A DNA stretch of 64,000 bases from the NCBI GenBank assembly GCA_018333785.1, contig JAGXSU010000117.1:1-64000 (forward strand), read 5' to 3'. Made by a program: the position numbers and the translations under genes. The notes below the pieces were generated by a model. That model was not told the origin of the DNA, searched no databases, and was given only the letters and a program-made list of their open reading frames with translations. How positions within the stretch are numbered: position 1 is the stretch's first letter; every line of letters starts with the position of its first letter. Of the stretch, positions 41,985 to 51,349 are shown one piece after another. This DNA is from Methylomicrobium sp. GTDB lineage: Bacteria > Pseudomonadota > Gammaproteobacteria > Methylococcales > Methylomonadaceae.

Positions 41985-42353
41985 TTAGGGCAAGATCAGT
42001 TTTGACACTGCCGCAAGCATTTGGGCGGGTTGAAATGGCTTGACCACCCAAGCCTTGGCGCCTGCAGCTTGACCCTCCTGCTTTTTACCTTCTTGCGATT
42101 CTGTGGTTAGCATAATTACGGGGGTGAACTTGTATTCCTGTATTTTTTTAGCTTCTTTTACAAAGGTAATACCGTCCATATTAGGCATATTCACATCGGA
42201 AATGATGAGGTGAATTTTTTGTCCATTAAGTTTGCTGAGTGCATCCTTACCGTCCACCGCTTCGATCGTGTCGTAACCTGCGCTCTTTAAAGATATGCCC
42301 ACCACTTGACGGATGGAAGCAGAGTCGTCAACTATTAAAATGGTTTTTGCCAT
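41985..42353 (-). CDS. cheY: CheY-type response regulator (cluster 1)
   Basis: ILIVDDSASIRQVV; LIISDVNMPNMDGI; KAWVVKPF. Confidence 0.94.
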   Translation of the reverse strand: MAKTILIVDDSASIRQVVGISLKSAGYDTIEAVDGKDALSKLNGQKIHLIISDVNMPNMDGITFVKEAKKIQEYKFTPVIMLTTESQEGKKQEGQAAGAKAWVVKPFQPAQMLAAVSKLILP

Positions 42354-42361
42354 GTTTATTC

Positions 42362-43441
42362 CTAGAAAAAAGTGATTTCGGGTGCGGATTGAGAAACGCG
42401 GGTCTTCGCCTGACCATGGGCATTATGCTCAGCCTCCATGGTGTAGGTGCTTTTGAGTGTATCCAGCAAATGTGTGTTATTCAGTGGCTTTAGCAACCCA
42501 ATACCGCCTGAATGGCTTTCACTGACGAAACGAGGAAAATCGTCGATGCTATCCCGGACATGACATAAGACTTGACCAATCCTATCTTGAAATTGAAATT
42601 GGATCAGCGATTCATCAATTTCGGCTCTAATATTGCGCGCAGAGTGGCCAAGATTGTTCGAGTAATGCTGTTGAGCTTCAAATACGTGTTGCAAATTATT
42701 TAAAACTGCTTGGATATTATCGTTGGAGGCCGCAACGGCTAAGGCTTCGTCTGCAGTACTTTTTTCGACAGCAGTCAAGGCTGCATACATGGCTGAATTT
42801 ATCTGTTCCACTTTGGTGCCAATCAATTTCCCGGTTTCCCCGGATAAATGAGACAGTTTTCTAACTTCATCGGCAACAACGGCAAAGCCTCTCCCCGCTT
42901 CACCGGCACGCGCTGCTTCAATGGCCGCGTTCAAGGCAATCAGGTTGGTTTGTCCGGCAATACGCGCAACTTCTGTTGCCATGTTTTTTAACTCTTCGAT
43001 ATATCCTGATAATGAGCGAATATGCGTCAGCACAACCAGATTTTCCTCAAGCGCTGATTCGAGTGAATTGACTACTTGCTGCAAGCGCAGATTGCTTGCG
43101 ACAAATATGTCTCCGTCACTGCTGCTTAACGAGGCACCGTTAGCATTCAAGGCATTATCCAGATTGACAGTGATAGACGAAAAACGCTGCGTTAGTTGGC
43201 TTATTGCCAACTCCATTTCATGGCGGGACATCTCGACATGCTTAGACCAGGCAGGGGTAATTTGTTGGGCAAAATCATTGATACTTTCAACGTAACGATT
43301 TACGGAATCAATATTCAATGCCTCATTACTGTCAATTGGTGACTGAATCAGAGCGGGTGCGGCTTTTTTCCCCATCCAGAATCCAAGACTAACGCATGTC
43401 AAACCGGTAACAATCAAAATTAAAACTTGGTAAAGGTACAT
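42362..43441 (-). CDS. Short membrane-anchored MCP-signalling protein with CheZ-like FQDRIGQ motif
   Basis: TM N-term; [52 protein letters not shown]-term EITFF. Confidence 0.85.
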   Translation of the reverse strand: MYLYQVLILIVTGLTCVSLGFWMGKKAAPALIQSPIDSNEALNIDSVNRYVESINDFAQQITPAWSKHVEMSRHEMELAISQLTQRFSSITVNLDNALNANGASLSSSDGDIFVASNLRLQQVVNSLESALEENLVVLTHIRSLSGYIEELKNMATEVARIAGQTNLIALNAAIEAARAGEAGRGFAVVADEVRKLSHLSGETGKLIGTKVEQINSAMYAALTAVEKSTADEALAVAASNDNIQAVLNNLQHVFEAQQHYSNNLGHSARNIRAEIDESLIQFQFQDRIGQVLCHVRDSIDDFPRFVSESHSGGIGLLKPLNNTHLLDTLKSTYTMEAEHNAHGQAKTRVSQSAPEITFF

Positions 43442-44111
43442 GGCAGTTATTCCTGGTTCCTTTTTACAAATACTTGGTTAAAAAATAACTTTTCGGCTCA
43501 GCAAGATTTGCTGCGGCTGGGTGACTCGCTTGCCAGAGCTCCGTAAATAATTGCGTGAGGCATGCCAACTGCTTTCCCCGCAACCGACACTTGTCAATCC
43601 AACCATAGTCCCCTTTCAAAAAATTGAAGGCCTTATTTCATGTTCGTTCCTAAGCCTGTTACTGCAATGAAATACAACAGCAAGTGATGGTGGCTTGCTG
43701 TCATACCTGCTGATCAAGACGCGTAAATCAGTAATCGTCGAGTTACGTCAAACTTACGATCAACCTGCGATACATTGGCTCGATAGATCAAAAGACTTTT
43801 CTAGGAAGCCAAAAATAGTCGCGATAAGGTCGTCTTTGCTACGATGACTTTCATGCAAAGCATAGTCACGAATCCATCATTTACAACCCAAGCCCAAAAG
43901 CACCTCACGATAACGGGCTTCACTATTCGTGCGTATCAATACTATGATCCTAAAAGCAATGGCAAGATCTGGGCAGGGTTCAAGCATGTCAAACAATCGG
44001 AGGAGCCGGTCGAACTCAAAGGCGAATTGAACAAGAAAATCTAGCAACAGCTCAAATTCGATATGCTATTCATCGACCAGCCGGGGCCACCTGTTGATGA
44101 AAAAACAAGGC

Positions 44112-44252
44112 ATGCACAATCTGTTTCAGCTGATCAATGCGCTGACCACTAACAAGGAATTAAACAATTGGGGCGATTTTTTTAACGATGATGGCGTTGC
44201 CCTGGCCATCGTCGATCGCATCATTGACACATTTGTCTGCTACCAAAGGTAA
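44112..44252 (+). pseudogene. IS21-family IstB ATPase C-terminal remnant
   Basis: MHNLFQLINALTTNKELNNWGDFFNDDGVALAIVDRIIDTFVCYQR resembles the IstB C-terminus with an internal deletion. Confidence 0.65.
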
Positions 44253-44471
44253 ACTATCGACTCAAATCAAAGCTAAATCACGCATCTCTCAGCCATAAGC
44301 AACTGATTTAAAAACTATAAAATGTATATAGAAAAAAGTTCATCGTACATTTTCCCCCTTGCCACGACACATTAAATCCAATCAAAATTCGACACTTTTT
44401 GAGTATATTTATTCTGAGATATCGCCTAAACTGGCAACCAAGTTTTATTTTTAACAGGACTTTTTACCGCT

Positions 44472-45305
44472 ATGACTACACGTCGTTTGATTCACAAACC
44501 CATACTAACGTCAATCAATGCCGTATTTTTAGCTGCATTACTCAACGGTTGCAGTTCAAATCCAACTAATCCGGATGACCCATGGGAAGGCTGGAACCGT
44601 GGCACACATGATTTTAACGATGGCGTCGACCGATACGTATTGAAACCGGTTGCCAAAGGTTATGAGACTATTACACCGGATATTGTCAGCCAGGGTGTAA
44701 CCAACTTTTTCAGCAACATCGATGATATCGGCGTTTTCATCAATGATGTTTTTCAGCTGAAAATGCTGCAGGCAGGCAAGGATTTCAGCCGGTTCATGAT
44801 CAACACATCCGCAGGCGTTGCAGGCTTTGTCGATGTTGCCAGTATGGTCGATTTACCTAAGAACAATGAAGACTTTGATCAGACCTTAGGCTATTGGGGC
44901 GTTCCATCGGGCCCTTACCTGGTTCTGCCGTTTTTTGGCCCCAGCTCACCGCGAGGCGTGGCCGGTCTTATGGGCGATGCTTTGATGGATCCGCTTAACT
45001 ATGCCATGTTTGCCGGAGCAGCCGTCAGTGCAGCCTCTTCAGCCGCCAATGCATTAGACGTCACAGATCAACGCGCAGGCCTGCTTTCTACTGAAAAGCT
45101 GGTGGATGAAGCATCCGTCGATCGCTATGATTTTATTCGTTCCTCTTATCTGCAACGCCGCAACTATCTGATACATGATGGCAATGTACCCGATGAAGAA
45201 GGCGATTTATTGAGCGCAGATGACCTGAACGGCGACTTCGGTGAGGGCGGCGGCGATGACAGCACGCCGCATCATCTTGAATTGAGCAGCCCGCCTAAAG
45301 AATAA
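44472..45305 (+). CDS. mlaA: MlaA/VacJ family lipoprotein
   Basis: Lipobox LNGCSS; DPWEGWNRGTHDFNDGVDRYVLKPVAKGYE; YWGVPSGPYLVLPFFGPSSPR. Confidence 0.94.
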   Translation: MTTRRLIHKPILTSINAVFLAALLNGCSSNPTNPDDPWEGWNRGTHDFNDGVDRYVLKPVAKGYETITPDIVSQGVTNFFSNIDDIGVFINDVFQLKMLQAGKDFSRFMINTSAGVAGFVDVASMVDLPKNNEDFDQTLGYWGVPSGPYLVLPFFGPSSPRGVAGLMGDALMDPLNYAMFAGAAVSAASSAANALDVTDQRAGLLSTEKLVDEASVDRYDFIRSSYLQRRNYLIHDGNVPDEEGDLLSADDLNGDFGEGGGDDSTPHHLELSSPPKE

Positions 45306-45314
45306 TGGGAAACT

Positions 45315-47591
45315 ATGCCCCAATCCCCCTATCCACTTGACTGGTTCGATATAGACCCGGCGGTATACGAAAGAACAGCATCGCTATTCGGGTCAGTCAA
45401 AAATATGCTCGGCGTAAAGATGAAACTGCATGCGCAGAATCAAGCCGGGCAAGGGGATATTTTTTTATTCAATCATTTTTCCCGCTTTGAAACATTCATT
45501 CCGCAAATCCTGATTCATGAAAAAACCGGCGCATACTCTTGCGCCGTGGCTTCAGGCGAATTTTTCAGGGAAGACACTCTTCTGTCCCGCTATTTAAAAT
45601 CAGCGGGCGTTTTCCCCCATGATCACCCCCGCCTCTTTCCCTTGCTGGCAAGTCAGATTTTTCGGGGCCGCAAGGTCATTATTTTTCCTGAAGGCGGCAT
45701 GGTTAAGGACCGGCGCGTTATGGACAAGGAAGGCCGTTACCGTATTTTTTCCCGGATAACCGGCGCACATCGCAAACATCACACCGGCGCGGCTGTATTG
45801 GCCCAGGGTATTGAAGCCTTTAAAGCCACCATCCGCAATGCCTATTCAAACAAGGACTACGCACAATTGCTGCGCTGGAAAGATGAACTGAGGCTGGATA
45901 GCCTGGAACAACTTTTGATTGCCGCAATCAAGCCCACGTTGATTGTTCCTTCCAACATTACCTTTTACCCCATCCGTTCTTCTGAAAATTTATTACAAAA
46001 AGGCGTGGAGTTGATATCCAACGGCCTGAACATGCGCCAAACCGAGGAACTTTTGGTCGAGGGCAATATTCTGCTGAAAGATACTGACATGGACATTCGC
46101 ATGGGAACGCCCGTCGATCCTTATGAAGATTGGCATTGGTGGAATCGCCATTTGCTGGAAATGGTCAAGTCAGAATTCAAATCTCTGGACGATGTCTTTA
46201 AATTGCACACGGCCCCTAAAAACTGGAAACAAAAACTGCTGGGGGTTTACTTTAAAAAAAGTGCGGGCAACACACGTAACCGCTATATGGTCAACATCTA
46301 CGCCAATGTGACGGTCAATTTGAGCCATATTGCCGCAAGCCTTATTATGCATTGCATCAGATCCGGTCAACTGAAAATCGGCAAGGACCGCTTTTATAAA
46401 ACGCTTTACATTGCGGTTAAACATCTGCAAAACAACACGCGTATCAACCTGCACAGAAGCCTTCTGAATCCTGACGAGTATATTGACCTGACGCAGGGGC
46501 TCAGCAAACGTTTTAAACAGTTTATTTGTGTCGCCAAAGAAAGCAAACTGATCACTGAAGACGAAACAGACTATCACTTTCTGCCCAAATTATGTCAGGC
46601 GTATGATATTGATACCATACGCCTGGAAAACCTCATCGCGGTCTATAACAACGAAGTCTGGCCAATTTCCGATGTAAGGAATACCGCTATTGGCGCACTG
46701 ACTGAATATCCTCACACTTCCGCCCGGCAAATGGCCAGCTGGCAGTTTGAGGATGAACTAAGGGCGCTGCTGTGGGAACAAAAGTCCTACCGCAAAGCGC
46801 GTTACGACGACATCAACCGGAAAGAGTCTGCAACGGCAGATGCTTCCCCGTATTTACTGCATCCTGCCCACTCAAATGGTAAAGGGGTGCTGCTTATTCA
46901 TGGTCTTCTGGCAAGACCTGCGGAACTGCGTCATTACGGCGAACATCTGGCTCAACAAGGCTACACCGTGATGGGCGTCCGGCTGAAAGGTCACGGCACG
47001 TCACCTTATGCGCTTAGAGCTCAGGCGATGGAAGACTGGTTTGCGTCCGTCGTTCGCGGATTTTTCATTCTCAACGCTTATACAGAGCGGATTGCCGTTG
47101 CCGGTTTTTCTACCGGAGGTGCGCTCGCACTTAAACTGGCGGCTCATTATCCGGAGCATATCATCGGTGTGGTCGCCTCCTCTGTCCCGATCAAATTCAT
47201 GCGCAAATCCTTTATGCTCATCCCTTTTTTGCATGGTACCAATAAACTGGTCGAATGGGTTTCAAGCTACGAAGGCGTAAAACCTTTTATCGAGAACGAC
47301 ACTGAACACCCGGATATCAACTACCGCAACACGCCGATTAAAAGCCTCTACGAATTGAGACGTTTGATTTTCGACCTCTATGAACTGCTTTCTGCAGTTA
47401 CGGCCCCCACGCTGATCATTCAAGCCGATGAAGACCCGATTGTTGCAGCCTCCGGAGCCAAGGAACTATTCACTCTGATTGGGTCAAAAGATAAAGAAAT
47501 GGAATTGATTCAGGCACGCCACCACGGAATTTTAATGGACAATACTGCCGGCACATGGGCTTTGACTGACCGTTTTCTTAATAAACTATAA
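45315..47591 (+). CDS. PlsC-like acyltransferase fused to alpha/beta hydrolase (lysophospholipase/esterase)
   Basis: N-term FNHFSRFETFIP and IIFPEGGMVKDRR; C-term VLLIHGLLARPAELRHYG, VAGFSTGGALAL, HHGILMD. Confidence 0.88.
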   Translation: MPQSPYPLDWFDIDPAVYERTASLFGSVKNMLGVKMKLHAQNQAGQGDIFLFNHFSRFETFIPQILIHEKTGAYSCAVASGEFFREDTLLSRYLKSAGVFPHDHPRLFPLLASQIFRGRKVIIFPEGGMVKDRRVMDKEGRYRIFSRITGAHRKHHTGAAVLAQGIEAFKATIRNAYSNKDYAQLLRWKDELRLDSLEQLLIAAIKPTLIVPSNITFYPIRSSENLLQKGVELISNGLNMRQTEELLVEGNILLKDTDMDIRMGTPVDPYEDWHWWNRHLLEMVKSEFKSLDDVFKLHTAPKNWKQKLLGVYFKKSAGNTRNRYMVNIYANVTVNLSHIAASLIMHCIRSGQLKIGKDRFYKTLYIAVKHLQNNTRINLHRSLLNPDEYIDLTQGLSKRFKQFICVAKESKLITEDETDYHFLPKLCQAYDIDTIRLENLIAVYNNEVWPISDVRNTAIGALTEYPHTSARQMASWQFEDELRALLWEQKSYRKARYDDINRKESATADASPYLLHPAHSNGKGVLLIHGLLARPAELRHYGEHLAQQGYTVMGVRLKGHGTSPYALRAQAMEDWFASVVRGFFILNAYTERIAVAGFSTGGALALKLAAHYPEHIIGVVASSVPIKFMRKSFMLIPFLHGTNKLVEWVSSYEGVKPFIENDTEHPDINYRNTPIKSLYELRRLIFDLYELLSAVTAPTLIIQADEDPIVAASGAKELFTLIGSKDKEMELIQARHHGILMDNTAGTWALTDRFLNKL

Positions 47592-47695
47592 AGCAACTGT
47601 GCAATTTCAGGAGGTTACAGCCTATTCGTTGCTTGCAATACTTCATAAATTAACGTTTTTCCGGGAATTTAATTATAAAAATCAGGAGACGGATC

Positions 47696-48838
47696 ATGAA
47701 ACAGGTTGTTATTGCAGGATACTGCCGCTCACCTTTTACTCCAGCCCACAAAGGCCAACTTTCCCAAATCAGGCCCGATGATTTAATTGCACAGGTTATC
47801 AAAGCCCTGGTTGAACAAACCGGAGTCAATACTGAGGATCTGGAAGATGTGATTCTGGGCTGTGCATTTCCAGAAGGCGAACAAGGCCTCAATCTGGGTC
47901 GGCTGGCCGTTCATTTGGCAGATCTTCCGGTTTCAGTAGCCGGTATGACACTGAACCGGTTTTGCGGATCTTCCATGCAAGCCATACACATAGCGGCCGG
48001 TGCGATTCAAATGAATGCCGGTGAAGCGTTCATTTGCGGTGGAGTGGAATCAATGACACGCATTCCAATGGGCGGATTCAATAGGATGCCTAATCCTGAT
48101 CTTTATCAGCGTTTTCCCCAAGCGTATATCAGCATGGGTGAAACTGCCGAAAATCTGGCCAAACACTATCATATCGACCGGATAGACCAGGAAACCTTTG
48201 CACTGGGCAGTCATCAAAAAGCATTTACCGCCCAACAAAACGGAGGATTTGCAGACGAAATTGTACCCATTACACTGCCTAATGGTTTGCAGATCACTCA
48301 GGATGGCTGCATTCGTCCTGATACATCGCTGGCCGCACTTTCCGGTTTAAAACCGGCATTCGATAGCCGTGGCAGCATTACTGCAGGCACCGCATCGCCG
48401 GTCACCGATGGCGCGGCCGCTCTCCTGGTTTGCAGCGAAGATTACGCCGACAGGCACAAGCTCAGCAAACTGGCCCGTATCAAAGCCATTGCCGTTTCCG
48501 GTTGTCTGCCCGAAATCATGGGCATAGGCCCGATCAAAGCGACGCAGAAAGCCTTGCAGCGCGCCGGATTGAAACTTGACGACATCGATATCATCGAACT
48601 GAATGAGGCTTTTTCGGCTCAAGTGCTGGCAGTGCTCAAAGAACTGCCTCTCCCTCTGCAAAAACTGAATATTGATGGCGGCGCCATTGCCTTGGGGCAT
48701 CCTCTAGGCGCCAGCGGCGCCCGGATTACCGGCAAGGCGGCCAGTCTCTTGCAAAGAGAAAACCGCCGTTACGCATTGGCAACCCAGTGTATCGGTGGTG
48801 GCCAGGGCATTGCCACTATTTTGGAGGCTATCTCATGA
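47696..48838 (+). CDS. Acetyl-CoA acyltransferase (thiolase)
   Basis: NRFCGSSMQAIHIAAGAIQ; GGAIALGHPLGASGARI; CIGGGQGIA. Confidence 0.93.
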   Translation: MKQVVIAGYCRSPFTPAHKGQLSQIRPDDLIAQVIKALVEQTGVNTEDLEDVILGCAFPEGEQGLNLGRLAVHLADLPVSVAGMTLNRFCGSSMQAIHIAAGAIQMNAGEAFICGGVESMTRIPMGGFNRMPNPDLYQRFPQAYISMGETAENLAKHYHIDRIDQETFALGSHQKAFTAQQNGGFADEIVPITLPNGLQITQDGCIRPDTSLAALSGLKPAFDSRGSITAGTASPVTDGAAALLVCSEDYADRHKLSKLARIKAIAVSGCLPEIMGIGPIKATQKALQRAGLKLDDIDIIELNEAFSAQVLAVLKELPLPLQKLNIDGGAIALGHPLGASGARITGKAASLLQRENRRYALATQCIGGGQGIATILEAIS

Positions 48839-51138
48839 ACATCGAAAAAACCGCTGTCATTGGTGCCGGTGTCATGGGTGCAAGCATCGCTGCCCATCTC
48901 AGTAATGCCGGAGTTCCTGTCCTACTGTTAGATATTGTGCCGGAAGGCGCTTCACAGCGAAATCAACTGGCCGAGTCAGCCATCGCCAAACTACTCAAAA
49001 CCGAGCCTGCGGCTTTTATGCTGGCAAAAAATGTCCGGCTGATCACGCCCGGCAATCTGGATGATGATCTTGAAAAGCTGGCAAAGGTCGATTGGGTCAT
49101 TGAGGCGGTTATAGAAAATCTGTCCATCAAACAAAAACTCTACCGGCGATTGGAGGGCATTTGCCCCGCAACTACTTTAATTTCGTCTAATACGTCCACT
49201 TTGCCGCTCAAATTGTTGATGGCAGATGCGCCGGAAAGTCTTAAACGGCGCTTTATGATTACCCATTTTTTCAATCCGCCTCGCTATATGCGCTTGCTTG
49301 AACTGGTTTCCGGCACTGAAACGCTGCCCGAATTTCAGCAGGCTGTAGCCGAATTTGCCGATTTGCGCCTGGGCAAAGGCTGTGTGATTTGTAAAGACAC
49401 GCCCGGCTTTATTGCCAACCGTATCGGTACTTTCTGGATAACATGCGGAGTACAGGAAGCCTTCAAACTGGGCCTGAGTTTAGAAGAAGCCGATGCGGCT
49501 ATCGCCAAACCTTTCGGTATTCCCAAAACCGGCATTTTCGGCTTGCTGGACCTGGTCGGCATCGATCTTATTCCTTTCATAGTCAAAGGCTTCAATAAGA
49601 TGTTGCAGGAAGACGATGCATTCCGAAAGCTCGCGCCTCTGCCCGATTTAATGAATAACATGATAGCGTCCGGCTACACAGGCAGAAAAGGAAAAGGGGG
49701 TTTTTATCGCTTGCTGCAGATTGAGGGGCAACGCGTCAAGGAATCCATCAATCTTAAAACCGGCGATTACTGCATCAGTATTAAGCCGCAAATGGACTTA
49801 GCCTCCGATCTGAAGAGCCTGTTGTCCGGTAACGATAAAATTTCCACGTTCTGCTGGAACGTCATCTCGCAAACGCTGTGCTATGCCGCCTCCCTGCTGC
49901 CTGAAATTGCAGAGGATCCCGTTGCCGTGGATACGGCAATGAAACTGGGCTTCAACTGGACTTACGGACCGTTTGAATTGATCGACCGCATCGGAGCCGC
50001 CGGATTTTGCGATCGTTTGAATCTGGAAAAAAGAACGATTCCAGCCTTGCTTGATGATAGAAAACCGTTTTATACCGCTGATAACAGCAGGCTTTACTGT
50101 AAGGATTTACAGAAACAATATCAGCCGGTTAGACGACCGGACGGGGTTTTACTGTTGTCTGACTGCAAATTAACAAACTCACCGGTTTTACATAACCGGT
50201 CAGCCAGTCTCTGGGATTTGGGTGACGGCATCGCTTGCCTGGAGTTTCACAGCAAAATGAACACGCTGGACATGGACACCATGACTGTGATCCGGAAAAC
50301 CATCGACAAAATCGGTAAAGAATTTGCCGGTTTAGTGATTTACAACGAGGCCGAACATTTTTCTGCCGGTGCGAATCTGTCATTATTGGTCAATGCTATC
50401 AAGGAAAAAAACACCCCCGCTATTGCCAATCTGATACGCGTAGGCCAAGAAACCTATCAAGCCTTAAAATACGCCCCTTTTCCTGTAGTGGGCGCGCCTT
50501 CAGGGCTGGCATTGGGTGGCGGCTGTGAAATTCTGCTGCATTGCGACGCCATTCAAGCGCATGCTGAACTTTATATGGGTCTCGTCGAAGCAGGTGTCGG
50601 CTTACTACCCGGCTGGGGTGGCTGCAAGGAATATTTGCGCAGACAGTTAGAAAACAAAAACCGTTTCGGAGGTCCGATTCCACCGGTCAGCCAGGCATTT
50701 GAAACCATAGGCATGGCCAAAGTCTCCAAATCGGCATTCGAAGCAAAGAATATGCTGTTTTTATCATCCAGCGACGGCATTACCATGAATCGTAGTCGCC
50801 TTTTGGCCGACGCAAAAGCCAAGTCATTAGCCTTGTCCGCCGGATATCAGCCACCGGAGCCTTATCAGTATTATCTGCCGGGTAAATCTGCGGCCATATT
50901 ATTGAAAATGGCAAGCCGGGCGATGCATGTCGTTGGAAAAATCAGTGCTTACGATACGGTTATTGCAGACCATCTGGCCCAGGTGTTGAGTGGCGGCGAC
51001 TGCGATATCAGCCAGCCATTAACTGAAGAACACCTGATGTCTCTGGAACTGAATGCTTTTCTGGCACTGACTCAACAGCCTGAATCGCTGGCTAGACTGG
51101 AACATATGCTGCAAACCGGCAAGCCACTGAGAAATTAG
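48835..51138 (+). CDS. Bifunctional 3-hydroxyacyl-CoA dehydrogenase/enoyl-CoA hydratase (dehydrogenase domain first)
   Basis: AVIGAGVMGASIAAHLSNAG; SSNTSTLPL; FHSKMNTLDMDTM..FSAGANLSLL; start set at MNIEKTAV. Confidence 0.9.
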   Translation: MNIEKTAVIGAGVMGASIAAHLSNAGVPVLLLDIVPEGASQRNQLAESAIAKLLKTEPAAFMLAKNVRLITPGNLDDDLEKLAKVDWVIEAVIENLSIKQKLYRRLEGICPATTLISSNTSTLPLKLLMADAPESLKRRFMITHFFNPPRYMRLLELVSGTETLPEFQQAVAEFADLRLGKGCVICKDTPGFIANRIGTFWITCGVQEAFKLGLSLEEADAAIAKPFGIPKTGIFGLLDLVGIDLIPFIVKGFNKMLQEDDAFRKLAPLPDLMNNMIASGYTGRKGKGGFYRLLQIEGQRVKESINLKTGDYCISIKPQMDLASDLKSLLSGNDKISTFCWNVISQTLCYAASLLPEIAEDPVAVDTAMKLGFNWTYGPFELIDRIGAAGFCDRLNLEKRTIPALLDDRKPFYTADNSRLYCKDLQKQYQPVRRPDGVLLLSDCKLTNSPVLHNRSASLWDLGDGIACLEFHSKMNTLDMDTMTVIRKTIDKIGKEFAGLVIYNEAEHFSAGANLSLLVNAIKEKNTPAIANLIRVGQETYQALKYAPFPVVGAPSGLALGGGCEILLHCDAIQAHAELYMGLVEAGVGLLPGWGGCKEYLRRQLENKNRFGGPIPPVSQAFETIGMAKVSKSAFEAKNMLFLSSSDGITMNRSRLLADAKAKSLALSAGYQPPEPYQYYLPGKSAAILLKMASRAMHVVGKISAYDTVIADHLAQVLSGGDCDISQPLTEEHLMSLELNAFLALTQQPESLARLEHMLQTGKPLRN

Positions 51139-51141
51139 CTT

Positions 51142-51304
51142 ATATACCTTTCGCACTTCAAATTTCGGCAGTGCCTAAGGAGGCAACGGGGTGTTCGGCA
51201 AAGGCTTTGCCAGCATGGATGCTGGCATAGAGCCTATAGGGGTGGTTTTACGGCGTCCTTTGACGGGCACCCCGGTGCCGAATTTCGATCTACGATGGGT
51301 ATAA
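51142..51304. repeat. Long-stem intergenic element, copy C
   Basis: ATACCTTTCGCACTTCAAATTTCGGCA ... GCCAGCATGGATGCTGGC ... GGTTTTACGGCGTCCTTTGACGGGCACCCCGGTGCCGAATTTCG ... GGGTATA. Confidence 0.88.
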
Positions 51305-51349
51305 AACAGTGACGCAAAAGCTTGAGATACCCCTGATTTTGGAGCTTAT

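Noticed and set aside
42362-42400. Terminal EITFF/DLTFF as an NWETF-type CheR tether
   Set aside because: Second residue is I or L rather than aromatic, so it fits the consensus poorly; better compared with the CheZ C-terminal peptide
43844-44044. 66-aa ORF upstream of the istB remnant
   Set aside because: No recognised family; likely part of decayed mobile-element DNA, so not called as a gene
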